A stretch of 9,030 bases of DNA. Source: Peptococcaceae bacterium (GTDB lineage Bacteria > Bacillota > Peptococcia > DRI-13 > UBA5745). Within the stretch, counting starts at the first letter, position 1. The number at the start of each line of letters is the position of its first letter. The stretch covers positions 1 through 9,030 of the forward strand of contig JAISDM010000066.1 in NCBI GenBank assembly GCA_031264885.1, in the 5' to 3' direction. Under the pieces are notes generated by a model. The model worked only from the letters and a program-made list of their open reading frames with translations. It was not told where the DNA came from and made no database searches. Position numbers and translations under genes: made by a program. Positions 1 through 7,812 of this stretch are shown here, in pieces.

Positions 1-7
1 CGGCTCC

Positions 8-110
8 GCGTTTTGAATTTCTACGGCTCAATTTGCTGCAAAAGCCAAACTCGCTCCGCTCAGACAGTGGCTTTTGCGGGCGCAAATTTCGCCTAGAAAT
101 TCTAAAACGC
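8..110. repeat. Long imperfect inverted repeat (hairpin or MITE-like element)
   Basis: The left arm (about 8-47) and right arm (about 68-110) are imperfect reverse complements around a roughly 20-nt loop. Matching blocks include GCGTTTT/AAAACGC, GAATTTCTA/TAGAAATTC, CAATTTGC/GCAAATTT and GCAAAAGCCA/TGGCTTTTGC, separated by small mismatches and bulges. No coding frame fits this stretch. It is not followed by a T-run, so it is not a standard intrinsic terminator. It may be a dispersed repeat of this genome or a structured RNA end from the upstream transcript. The left edge may continue outside the window. Confidence 0.7.
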
Positions 111-167
111 TCCGCCTAACCGGCCGTCATCCTCCCCCTCCGCCGGATACCGAGCTAAACTATGAAT

Positions 168-193
168 TGAATAAACTTCATGAATAAACTTCA
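168..193. repeat. Perfect 13-bp tandem duplication upstream of rnc
   Basis: TGAATAAACTTCA occurs twice head to tail (168-180 and 181-193) with no mismatch, ending 10 nt before the presumed rnc SD site. It could be a recent slippage duplication or paired binding sites. No convincing -35/-10 promoter pair was found around it. Confidence 0.8.
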
Positions 194-202
194 CGAAAAG
201 CA

Positions 203-208
203 GAGAGG
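203..208 (+). promoter_or_regulatory. Ribosome binding site supporting the TTG start of rnc
   Basis: GAGAGG lies 9 nt before the TTG at 218. A closer ATG at 211 is in another frame and does not read into RNase III. The next in-frame ATG (242) has only a weak purine stretch (GGAAAGAAGA) directly against it, so 218 is the better but not certain start. Confidence 0.55.
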
Positions 209-217
209 CGATGGCTT

Positions 218-1078
218 TTGGACGGCAAACGGAAAGAAGATATGGAGCGTTTTATTCTCAGGCACAATCTGAATCGACTGGGAGAATTGGATTTGGAGCT
301 GGTGGACAAGGCTTTTCATCATCCGTCCTATATAGCGGAACGGGGAGACGCTGTCACGGATAGCTATCAGCGGCTGGAATTTCTGGGCGACGCTGTTCTG
401 GGTATGCTGGTCGCCCGGTACCTTTACCGCCGGTTCCCCGACCTGTTGGAAGGGGATATGACCCGAATGCGCTCCGTTGTGGTTTGTGAGGCTGCCTTGG
501 TTAAGGCCGCGAGGAAGCTGAATTTGGGCGCGGTGATTCAGTTGGGGAAAGGGGAACGGCTTACCGGGGGCGCCGTCCGGCCGTCTATTCTGGCGGACTG
601 TATGGAAGCCTTGCTGGGGGCGTTGTTTCTCTCCGGCTGTGATCTGGACCGGCTGACCCAATTTATGGTGGAGATACTCCATGATTCTATAAAGGCGGCG
701 GAACGGGGGGGCGATATCAGGGATTATAAGAGCCGCCTCCAGGAGCTGGTGCAAAAGAACGGGGCGAAGCGCCTGACTTACTTCATTGTGAGCGAATCCG
801 GGCCGGATCATAACAAGGTGTTTTGCGCGGGGGTCGCCGTGAATGACGAGGAGATCGCCAGGGCTCAGGGGCGCACGAAGCAGGACGCCGAACAAAAAGC
901 GGCGAAAATAGCCCTGGCGGAGCTGCAGCCGGATCCGCAGCCGGATTCGCAGCGCGGCCAGGATCCCCCAGAATCCCTCAATGTCCCCCAGGATCCCTTA
1001 GATCCCTTAGGATTTTTCAATATCCCCCGGGATCCCCCGGGATTTCTCAAGAACCCCCAGTATCCCTGGAGGAGATGA
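218..1078 (+). CDS. rnc: Ribonuclease III with an extra proline-rich C-terminal tail
   Basis: This is a double-stranded-RNA endonuclease that matures rRNA precursors and processes structured mRNAs in the cytoplasm. It has the usual order: an endonuclease domain (about residues 10-160) and a dsRNA-binding domain (about 169-236). The family signature RLEFLGDAVL is at 52-61. Likely Mg-binding and catalytic residues are E54, D58, E78, D127 and E130. The position equal to E. coli Glu38 is Gln51, a substitution also known from other bacterial RNase IIIs. The start is TTG at 218; ATG 242 would remove 8 residues. After the dsRNA-binding domain comes a 50-residue tail (237-286) rich in Pro, Asp and Gln. 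Its DNA is a degenerate repeat, and most RNase IIIs lack such a tail. The gene is first of a tight five-gene run, 43 nt before smc, an arrangement standard in Bacillota. Identity is very secure. Confidence 0.97.
   Translation: MDGKRKEDMERFILRHNLNRLGELDLELVDKAFHHPSYIAERGDAVTDSYQRLEFLGDAVLGMLVARYLYRRFPDLLEGDMTRMRSVVVCEAALVKAARKLNLGAVIQLGKGERLTGGAVRPSILADCMEALLGALFLSGCDLDRLTQFMVEILHDSIKAAERGGDIRDYKSRLQELVQKNGAKRLTYFIVSESGPDHNKVFCAGVAVNDEEIARAQGRTKQDAEQKAAKIALAELQPDPQPDSQRGQDPPESLNVPQDPLDPLGFFNIPRDPPGFLKNPQYPWRR
972..1058 (+). repeat. Degenerate in-gene repeat encoding the RNase III tail
   Basis: Three related 18-bp units lie at 972-989, 1011-1028 and 1041-1058, each ending in CCCCC. Units 1 and 2 differ at 5 positions, all transitions; units 2 and 3 differ at 3. 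Shorter GGATCCC/GGGATCCC modules fill the gaps. The translation is a loose repeat: ESLNVPQDP, FFNIPRDP, FLKNPQYP. It reads as an expanded low-complexity segment at the 3' end of rnc. Confidence 0.7.
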
Positions 1079-1121
1079 GGTTTCGGAACGGAGAAACGAG
1101 TCCGAAAGGCAGGCGGCGCGA

Positions 1122-4100
1122 GTGTACCTCAAGAAATTGGAAATACACGGGTTCAAATCATTTGCCGATAAGACTGTGCTGGAGTTCAGGCCGGGGATCA
1201 CCTTGGTGGTGGGGCCCAACGGCAGCGGGAAATCCAATATCGCGGACGCCATCCGGTGGGTTCTGGGCGAGCAGAGCGTCAAGTCCCTGAGAGGCGGCAA
1301 AATGGAGGACGTGATCTTCGCCGGAAGCGAGAAACGCCGTTCTTTGGGCATGGCGGAGGTGTCGCTGACCATTGACAATACCGCGGGGGATTTCCCCATG
1401 AGCTACAGCGAGGTGACGGTCACCCGCCGGCTGTACCGTTCCGGGGAGAGCGATTATCTGATCAATCGGACGCCTTGCCGTCTCAAGGATATCCATGAGC
1501 TTTTTATGGATACGGGCGTGGGACGGGAAGGTTTTTCCATGATCGGGCAGGGGAAGGTGGATGAGATTCTTCAGGCCAGGCCGGAAGAAAGGCGCGGGAT
1601 CATCGAGGACGCCGCCGGTATTGTCAAATACCGGTACCGCAAGCGGGAGGCGCTCCGGAAGCTGGAGGAGACGGACGCGCATCTTCTGCGCCTGGAGGAT
1701 TTGCTTCTGGAATTGGAAGGGCAGGAGGGGCCGCTGAAGAATCAGGCGGAAGAGGCCGGCCGCTACAAGGCGTTAAAGGAAGAGCTGGACATGCTGGAGG
1801 TCGGCCTGATCGTGGACGAGGCGGAGGATTCCAGGAAGAAACTGGAGGACGCTCAGGCTCAATTCCAAAAAATATCCGATGAGCTGCTGTCGGAAAAATC
1901 AGGCTTCCTGGTGGTCCAGGGGCAGGAGGAGAGTCTCCGTCTGGAGCTGAGTCAGAATGCCGAGGCTTTAAATCAGACGCAGGAAGAGATTTATCAGAAG
2001 AACCTCCGGCTGGAAGCCATGGAGACCGAGTACCGGTACGGGCTGGAGCGCGGCGAGTCGATCCAGCAGCAGATTCAGGATTTGGAGGCGGATAACATCC
2101 GGCTGGACGCCGAATGGAAGGATATGACCGGGGATTGGAACGCCCGTCAGGAGGAAGGGGCGGTATTGGCGGAGCGTCTGGGCCAGACCCGTGAATCCCT
2201 TGAGCAAATGGAGAAGGAACAGGCCCGGGAGCAAGAGGCGGATTTCAAATTGAGAAGCGATCTGGAACAGATGAAAGAGGATCATTTCGGCCTGATTCAG
2301 GAAGACTCCACCCTTGGGAACGAGGAACAGGCCGCGAACCGTGAGCTGCAGTCCATGGAAAAACAGGCGCAGGTCATCGAAACCCACGCCCGGCAGCTGG
2401 AGGAGAGCCGGCTGGCGCTTCAGAAGGAAAAAGAGAATCTGGACGCGGACATTCAAATGCTTGAGACGACCCGGAAGACGTTGGAGAACGGGCTGTCTTT
2501 CCTGGAACAGAAACAGGAAACCGCCAGGGCGGAGCTGGAAAAGATCCAGCAGGCCAACCGGCTGTTGTCGGATGAGCGGAGTCAGGCGCTGTCGCGTTTT
2601 AAAATATTGGATGAAATGGAAAGGGAAGGGCAGGGTTATGCCCAGGGTGTGCGGGAGATCCTGCGGCACAAGACCCCAAGCCGCTTCGCGGGGATTGTGG
2701 GCACGGTGGCGCAGGCCATCCGGATCCCCAAGGAATATGAGCTGGCGGTGGAGGTGGCCTTGGGGGGCGGCGCGCAGAATCTGATCGCGGAATCGGAACG
2801 CGCCGCTCAGGAGGCCATCCGCTGGCTGAAAGCCCAGAACAAAGGCCGGGTCACTTTTTTGCCGATGGATACCGTCAAGGCGCCGGTTCTGCAGAAGGAC
2901 GGGCTGCCCAGAGGCAAGGGCATCATTGGAAGAATGAGCGATTTGGTGGACTTCGAGGACCGTTTTTTGGGGGTCTTTGAGTTCTTGCTGGGGCGGATTT
3001 GGCTGACGGAGGATTTGGCGCTGGCCGTTGCCCGCGCCAGGGAGACCCATTTCCGCTGGCGCATGGTGAGCCTGGACGGTCAGGTGGTGAACGCGGGCGG
3101 GTCTTTGACGGGCGGAAGCATGAAGGTGAACGCCACGGGGATTCTCGGCCGCCGCCGGCAATTGGAGGAATTGGACCGGGTCATCCGCAGCCAGTCCGAC
3201 GCCTTGCTGGAAGGCGAGGCGCGGGAAGAGAGGGCGCAGGGTCAGGTGGACGAGGTGGCGGATATGCTGTCTCAGGCCCGGGATGAGATTCAGGAGGTAA
3301 AACTCCGGCAGGTGCGGATTCAAGGGCTGAATCAGCAGAAAACGGAGACGCTGAACCGCCTGATCCGGGATCAGGAAGGGCTGGCCTTGCAGAGGGACGA
3401 AACCAGCGGCGTCCAGGGCGAGGTGTTGGGCCGGATGGCGGTTCTCCGGGAGAACCGGGCGCTTTTGGCGGATCAGATCCGGCGGATGGACGCGGAGATT
3501 CAGCAGGTCAAAAGCCTGGTTCAGGCCAATGAGGCGCAGCGCCCCATCAAGCAGGAGCGGTTGATGGAGCTGCGGGTCGCGGCGGCGACGATTGAAGAGA
3601 AGCTCAACGCTTTTGACCGGGAAAACGCCGATTTGCGCCGCCGGATGGAGCAGATCCGGAACAAGAAGCTGGGCCAGGAGGAGAATGCCGCGCTTCTGCG
3701 GAAACGCAAATCGGGCATTCTGGAAAACGCGCAGTCTATGGCTAAGGAGAAAACGGAACTGGCTCAGGCGCTGGCGGAGATGGAAGACCGGAAGGCGGCG
3801 CTGCAGACGCGGAAGGCGGCGCTGCAGGATCAGGCTGTGGCTCTGGATGAGGATCAGAAAAAGAAATACCGGCGCATCCAGCAGCGGGAGGATCAGGTTC
3901 ACCAGCTGGAGCTTCAGAAATCCCGTTATTCTGTGAGTCTGGAGGAGGTTTCGAAGCGGATCGCCGTCTTTGGCGTGTCTTTGGAGGAGGCGGTTGAGAA
4001 GGCGGCGCCCATCCGCGACCGCCGGGCGGCGCGGGAAAGGATCGACTGGCTCCGGCAGGAGACCGAGGGGATGGATCAGGTGAATTTGGGGGCGATGGAG

Positions 4101-4691
4101 GAGTACCAGCGGCTTTTGGAGCGGTTGGATTTCATGCGCGCTCAGATTTCGGATTTGACGGAGGCGAAGAAAGAGCTGCGGAATGTGATCCGGGAAATGG
4201 ACGAATTGGTGGCCAGGCGTTTCAAGGAGACCTTTGAGCAGGTGAACGAGAGTTTCAGCCGGATGTTTGTCACTTTGTTTGAGGGGGGGCGGGGCAGGCT
4301 TTCGCTGACTCAGCCGGACAATCTGCTGGAGACGGGGGTGGAGATTATGGCGCAGCCTCCGGGCAAGAAGCATGAGCTTCTGACCTTGCTCTCCGGCGGG
4401 GAAAAGGCGCTCACCGCCATCGCGCTGCTCCTGGCGATGCTGCAGATTCGTCCCAGCCCTTTCTGTGTGCTGGATGAGATTGAGTCCAGCCTGGATGAGG
4501 CCAATGTGGTCCGGTTTGGCAAGGTCGTCAAGATGTTTGCCGACCGGTGCCAGTTTATTGCCATCACTCACCGGAAGGGGACCATGGAGATTGGGGATGT
4601 GCTGTATGGGGTGACGGTGGAGGAGAGTACGGGTGTGTCTAAGCTGATCAGTGTCCGGATGGAGGACGCGAGGGCGGCGGTGGCCGGGTAA
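1122..4691 (+). CDS. smc: Chromosome partition protein SMC
   Basis: This ABC-type ATPase forms the core of the bacterial condensin (with ScpA and ScpB), which organises and segregates the chromosome. Its 1189 residues match the normal SMC length. The N-terminal head has Walker A GPNGSGKS at 31-38 and an intact R-loop region (LRGGKMEDVIFAG, from about 58). Next come a long heptad-rich coiled coil, the hinge (about 524-670, beginning GIVGTVAQAI and including GGSLTGGS), and the returning coil. The C-terminal head has the signature LSGGEKAL from 1090 and Walker B CVLDEIESSLDEANV with D1118 and E1119. The GTG at 1122 gives the family N-terminus MYLKKLEIHGFKSFADK; a modest purine-rich AAAGGCAGG lies upstream. 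No truncation or missing catalytic residue is seen. It sits between rnc and ftsY, as in many Bacillota. scpA and scpB are not in this window. Confidence 0.98.
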   Translation: MYLKKLEIHGFKSFADKTVLEFRPGITLVVGPNGSGKSNIADAIRWVLGEQSVKSLRGGKMEDVIFAGSEKRRSLGMAEVSLTIDNTAGDFPMSYSEVTVTRRLYRSGESDYLINRTPCRLKDIHELFMDTGVGREGFSMIGQGKVDEILQARPEERRGIIEDAAGIVKYRYRKREALRKLEETDAHLLRLEDLLLELEGQEGPLKNQAEEAGRYKALKEELDMLEVGLIVDEAEDSRKKLEDAQAQFQKISDELLSEKSGFLVVQGQEESLRLELSQNAEALNQTQEEIYQKNLRLEAMETEYRYGLERGESIQQQIQDLEADNIRLDAEWKDMTGDWNARQEEGAVLAERLGQTRESLEQMEKEQAREQEADFKLRSDLEQMKEDHFGLIQEDSTLGNEEQAANRELQSMEKQAQVIETHARQLEESRLALQKEKENLDADIQMLETTRKTLENGLSFLEQKQETARAELEKIQQANRLLSDERSQALSRFKILDEMEREGQGYAQGVREILRHKTPSRFAGIVGTVAQAIRIPKEYELAVEVALGGGAQNLIAESERAAQEAIRWLKAQNKGRVTFLPMDTVKAPVLQKDGLPRGKGIIGRMSDLVDFEDRFLGVFEFLLGRIWLTEDLALAVARARETHFRWRMVSLDGQVVNAGGSLTGGSMKVNATGILGRRRQLEELDRVIRSQSDALLEGEAREERAQGQVDEVADMLSQARDEIQEVKLRQVRIQGLNQQKTETLNRLIRDQEGLALQRDETSGVQGEVLGRMAVLRENRALLADQIRRMDAEIQQVKSLVQANEAQRPIKQERLMELRVAAATIEEKLNAFDRENADLRRRMEQIRNKKLGQEENAALLRKRKSGILENAQSMAKEKTELAQALAEMEDRKAALQTRKAALQDQAVALDEDQKKKYRRIQQREDQVHQLELQKSRYSVSLEEVSKRIAVFGVSLEEAVEKAAPIRDRRAARERIDWLRQETEGMDQVNLGAMEEYQRLLERLDFMRAQISDLTEAKKELRNVIREMDELVARRFKETFEQVNESFSRMFVTLFEGGRGRLSLTQPDNLLETGVEIMAQPPGKKHELLTLLSGGEKALTAIALLLAMLQIRPSPFCVLDEIESSLDEANVVRFGKVVKMFADRCQFIAITHRKGTMEIGDVLYGVTVEESTGVSKLISVRMEDARAAVAG

Positions 4692-4713
4692 TATTATTTG
4701 AACGGAGGGTATC

Positions 4714-5595
4714 ATGGGCTTGTTGGGCGGTTTTTTTAAAAAAATCAATCAGATGATTACGGGGCATACCCCGGTGGATGAGGCGTTCTTTGATTCTTTG
4801 GAGGAGCAGCTGATTTTGGCTGATGTGGGGGTGTCTACGGCGATGAGGCTGACGGAGGCGCTGCGGGAAAAATCAAAGGAGGAAAAGTGGACTGAGGCGG
4901 GTCAGCTGAGGGAGGCGATGGAGGCGGCTGTCGCGGAAATACTGACCGCTGGGGAACACGCGCCGTGTCTGGAGAAGGGCCGGCTGAACGTCATTCTGCT
5001 GGTGGGCGTCAACGGTGTGGGCAAGACCACCAGTCTGGGCAAGCTGGCTTACCGGCTGAAGGAGGAAGGCTGGCGGGTGCTGGCGGCGGCGGCGGACACG
5101 TTCCGGGCGGGGGCTGTCGATCAGTTGGAGGTCTGGTGCCGGCGCTGCGGGATCGACCTGGTCCGGCATCAGGAGGGGAGCGATCCCGGCGCGGTGGTGT
5201 TTGACGCCATACAGGCGGCCAACGCCAGAAAAATGGATGTGCTGTTGGTGGATACCGCCGGCCGGCTGCAAAACAAGGTGAATTTGATGGAGGAGTTAAA
5301 AAAAATCCGGCGTGTGATCCAGCGGGAACTGCCGGATCAGCCCGGAGAGGTGCTGTTGGTCCTGGACGCGGCCACGGGGCAGAACGCTCTGTCTCAGGCG
5401 GAGCTCTTTCGCGAGGCGGCTCAGGTGACGGGGGTCATATTGACGAAGATGGACGGAACGGCCAAGGGGGGCGTGGTCCTGGGGGTGCAGAGTGAATATG
5501 GGCTGCCGGTGAAGTGGGTCGGAACGGGGGAACAGATCGGGCAGCTGGAGGTTTTTGACGCGGAGGGCTTCAGCCGGGCGCTGTTTGAGGAATGA
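4714..5595 (+). CDS. ftsY: Signal recognition particle receptor GTPase FtsY
   Basis: FtsY docks the Ffh-SRP-ribosome complex at the cytoplasmic membrane so that membrane proteins insert co-translationally. At 293 residues this is the short NG-only form without a long acidic A domain. An N-terminal stretch (MGLLGGFFKKI) likely contacts the membrane, followed by the helical N domain (about 20-85) and the G domain. GTPase motifs are visible: P-loop GVNGVGKTT at 98-106, DTFRAGA, DTAGR and TKMDGTAKGG. The SD GGAGGG (4704-4709) stands 4 nt before the ATG, and smc ends 22 nt upstream, so co-transcription is likely. A T7-A7 tract (4731-4744) in the first codons is a possible slippage spot, but the frame is intact. 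ffh, which often follows nearby in Bacillota, is replaced here by nucleoside-salvage genes. Confidence 0.97.
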   Translation: MGLLGGFFKKINQMITGHTPVDEAFFDSLEEQLILADVGVSTAMRLTEALREKSKEEKWTEAGQLREAMEAAVAEILTAGEHAPCLEKGRLNVILLVGVNGVGKTTSLGKLAYRLKEEGWRVLAAAADTFRAGAVDQLEVWCRRCGIDLVRHQEGSDPGAVVFDAIQAANARKMDVLLVDTAGRLQNKVNLMEELKKIRRVIQRELPDQPGEVLLVLDAATGQNALSQAELFREAAQVTGVILTKMDGTAKGGVVLGVQSEYGLPVKWVGTGEQIGQLEVFDAEGFSRALFEE

Positions 5596-5613
5596 GAAAA
5601 GGGGGCTGATTGT

Positions 5614-6420
5614 ATGGAACCGGTGGAAATCGCGGTGATTGGCGGGACGGGGGTTTATCGGGCGGATATGCTGGAGGACGCGGCGTGGCGGGAGGTTCGG
5701 ACCCGTTATGGCGCGGCGGAGGTTTTGGTGGGCCGTCTGGAGGGGCGGTCGGCGGCGTTTTTGACGCGTCACGGCAAGGGGCATTCGGCGCCGCCGCATT
5801 TGATCAATTACCGGGCGAACATTATGGCGCTGAAGCAATTGGGGGTCAGGCGGGTGGTGGCCACTGCCGCCGTGGGGTCTTTGAACGAGCGCATGAAGCC
5901 TTTGGACTTTGTGCTGGCGGATCAGTTTTTGGATTTTACCAAGGCGCGGAAGAATACGTTTTTTGAAGGCGGGGCGGACGGGGTGGTTCATCTGGATGTG
6001 AGCGATCCTTACTGTCATGAGGTGCGGAGTGTCATTGAGGCTCAGGCGAAGGCGCTGGGAATGCCTGTTCATCAGGGGGGCTGTTATGTGTGTACGGAAG
6101 GGCCGCGCTTTGAGACGCCGGCGGAGATACGTATGTTCAGGCAGCTGGGAGGGGATCTGGTGGGCATGACCAGCGTGCCGGAGGTGCTTCTGGCTAAGGA
6201 GGCGGGTATGTGCTACGCGGTTATCGCGATGGTGACCAATTACGCCGCGGGTATTTCGGAGAATCCGCTGTCTCACGCGGAGGTTCTGGAGGCTATGGAT
6301 ACGCTGAGCGGCAATATTTCCAGGCTGATTATGGGGACGCTGTCGGTGATGCCGGCGGAGGCTTCCTGCGGCTGCGGGAATATGGGGGAGCGGTTCGCGA
6401 AGATGATGGGGGAGAAGTAA
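5614..6420 (+). CDS. mtnP: Methylthioadenosine/methylthioinosine phosphorylase family enzyme, probably 6-oxopurine specific
   Basis: This is a purine nucleoside phosphorylase-family enzyme that cleaves 5'-methylthio-nucleosides with phosphate to a free base and methylthioribose-1-phosphate. Its 268 residues are normal for the family. Visible motifs are IGGTGVY (9-15) and R52-H53 for phosphate binding, TAAVGSLNE, EGPRFETPAEI, and M185-T186 in GMTSVPE near the ribose site. The base-recognition segment reads T208-N209-Y210-A211-A212-G213. Human adenine-specific MTA phosphorylase has Asp220 and Asp222 there; Asn and Ala are the kind of change reported for enzymes that prefer 6-oxopurines such as methylthioinosine (Pseudomonas aeruginosa type). 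An SD (AAAAGGGGGC, 5597-5605) precedes the ATG by 8 nt. Gaps of 18 nt to ftsY and 19 nt to the deaminase gene suggest one transcript. The tail carries a CGCG cysteine pair of unknown role. Family is secure; substrate is inferred. Confidence 0.9.
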   Translation: MEPVEIAVIGGTGVYRADMLEDAAWREVRTRYGAAEVLVGRLEGRSAAFLTRHGKGHSAPPHLINYRANIMALKQLGVRRVVATAAVGSLNERMKPLDFVLADQFLDFTKARKNTFFEGGADGVVHLDVSDPYCHEVRSVIEAQAKALGMPVHQGGCYVCTEGPRFETPAEIRMFRQLGGDLVGMTSVPEVLLAKEAGMCYAVIAMVTNYAAGISENPLSHAEVLEAMDTLSGNISRLIMGTLSVMPAEASCGCGNMGERFAKMMGEK

Positions 6421-6439
6421 ACAAAGGGGGACTTAGTTC

Positions 6440-7732
6440 GTGAAGGGGTATTTGATTGAGAATGTGACGATGATTCCTGTGGATGGGAGAGTCTCGTGGA
6501 CTGTGGGGGATATCGCGGTGGCGGGGGACAGGATTCTGGAGACGGGGGAGGGCTTGGGAGCGAAATACCCTGAGCTTGCGAGGGTCTCCGGCAAGGACAG
6601 GCTGGCTTTGCCGGGACTGGTCAACTGTCACACCCATTGCGCCATGACGCTGCTGAGGGGCTACGCGGATGATTTGCCCTTGATGGAGTGGCTGGAGACT
6701 AAGATTTTTCCCAGGGAAGCGCATCTGAACGGGGAGGACGTCTATTGGGCTTCTATGCTGGCGATGCTGGAGATGATCAAGGGAGGAACCACCGCCTTCG
6801 CGGATATGTATTATTTTATGGAGGAGACGGCTAAGGCGGCGGCGGAATCGGGGATACGGGCGGTGTTGTCCAGGGGGCTGACCTGTACGGACGGGGGCGG
6901 CGCCGGGCGGCTGGAGGAGAATGTGGAGCTGGCCCGAAACTGGCATGGCAAGGCGGAGGGGCGGATCACGGTGATGCTGGGGCCCCACGCGCCTTATACC
7001 ACGACCGCGGATTACTTAAAGGAAGTGATAGCGGCGGCGGACGAACACGGGCTGGGGCTGCACATCCATCTGTCGGAGACTCAGGCGGAGGTCGGCCAGA
7101 TTCGGGAGCGGTACGGGATGGGCTCTGTAGAATGGATGGAGTCTATCGGCTTGTTTGAGGGCAGGCATGTATTGGCGGCGCATTGTGTGGTGATTTCGCC
7201 TGAGGAGCGGGAAATTCTGGTGCAGCGGGGCGTGGGCGTCGCTCACAATCCTCAGAGCAATCTGAAGCTGGCCAGCGGCGTCGCGCCCGTGCCGGAGCTT
7301 CTGAGCGCGGGGGGGCTGGTGGGGCTGGGAACGGACGGGGCTTCCAGCAACAACGATCTGGATATGTTTGAGGAGATGCGCGCCTGCGCCATGATTCACA
7401 AGGGGGTTCGGCTGGATCCGACGCTGCTGCCGGCTTCCCAGGTTCTGGATATGGCCACGAGGCAGGGGGCGCGAGTCGCCGGGCTGGATCGGACGGGCTC
7501 CATTCAGGCGGGATACAAGGCGGATTTGATTTTGCTGAATCTGCGGAAACCGCATCTGACACCTATGTATGACCCGGTCTCTCATTGTGTCTACGCGGTA
7601 CACGCCGAGGATGTGGATACGGTCTGGGTGGATGGAAAAATGCTGATGAAAGGCCGGGAGATGCTGGCGGTGGATGAGGAGAAAATCCTCTATGAAGCCG
7701 GGCGCCGCGGGAACGATTTAATCCGGCGGTGA
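6440..7732 (+). CDS. mtaD: 5-methylthioadenosine/S-adenosylhomocysteine deaminase-like amidohydrolase
   Basis: This is a metal-dependent cytoplasmic amidohydrolase of the TrzN/SsnA/MtaD group. It likely deaminates methylthioadenosine to methylthioinosine, and possibly S-adenosylhomocysteine or adenosine. Its 430 residues are normal for the family. Metal ligands can be placed: H64 and H66 in HTH, H210 in HIHLSE, and D299 in GTDGASSNNDLDM. E213 and H248 match the catalytic Glu and His of characterised members. The N-terminal small beta domain ends near residue 58, and the C-terminal strand region (GSIQAGYKADLILL onward) completes the composite domain. The GTG at 6440 has SD AAAGGGGG (6423-6430) at 9 nt. 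Being next to a phosphorylase with a 6-oxopurine-type base pocket supports the MTA assignment over guanine or atrazine-type substrates. It is the last gene of the run; a hairpin follows 19 nt after the stop. Confidence 0.9.
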   Translation: MKGYLIENVTMIPVDGRVSWTVGDIAVAGDRILETGEGLGAKYPELARVSGKDRLALPGLVNCHTHCAMTLLRGYADDLPLMEWLETKIFPREAHLNGEDVYWASMLAMLEMIKGGTTAFADMYYFMEETAKAAAESGIRAVLSRGLTCTDGGGAGRLEENVELARNWHGKAEGRITVMLGPHAPYTTTADYLKEVIAAADEHGLGLHIHLSETQAEVGQIRERYGMGSVEWMESIGLFEGRHVLAAHCVVISPEEREILVQRGVGVAHNPQSNLKLASGVAPVPELLSAGGLVGLGTDGASSNNDLDMFEEMRACAMIHKGVRLDPTLLPASQVLDMATRQGARVAGLDRTGSIQAGYKADLILLNLRKPHLTPMYDPVSHCVYAVHAEDVDTVWVDGKMLMKGREMLAVDEEKILYEAGRRGNDLIRR

Positions 7733-7751
7733 GCCGGAGAAACCGTCAAAA

Positions 7752-7783
7752 CCGCAGCCTTCACGGGTCGCCCGCGACTGCGG
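7752..7783 (+). other. Hairpin after the operon, weak terminator candidate
   Basis: CCGCAG (7752-7757) pairs with CTGCGG (7778-7783), and inside it CGGG (7764-7767) pairs with CCCG (7771-7774). It begins 19 nt after the deaminase stop. There is no T-run after it, so it may be a processing or stabilising structure, or a Rho-assisted end, rather than an intrinsic terminator. Confidence 0.35.
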
Positions 7784-7812
7784 AAGAAGCCGTGTGTTCA
7801 ATGCTGGCGGAC

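Noticed and set aside
218..400. Gln51 in RNase III as a sign of a dead enzyme
   Set aside because: The other catalytic acidic residues (E54, D58, E78, D127, E130) are present, and Gln at this position occurs in other bacterial RNase III proteins.
4731..4744. T7-A7 tract at the start of ftsY as a programmed frameshift site
   Set aside because: The zero frame encodes a complete normal FtsY and the alternative frames give no meaningful product; it is only a possible slippage-prone tract.
1968..4748. A 926-codon open frame on the complementary strand opposite smc
   Set aside because: It lies entirely against a well-supported smc, reads as Leu/His/Pro/Gln-rich low-quality protein with no recognisable domain, and is explained by GC-rich codon use on the coding strand.
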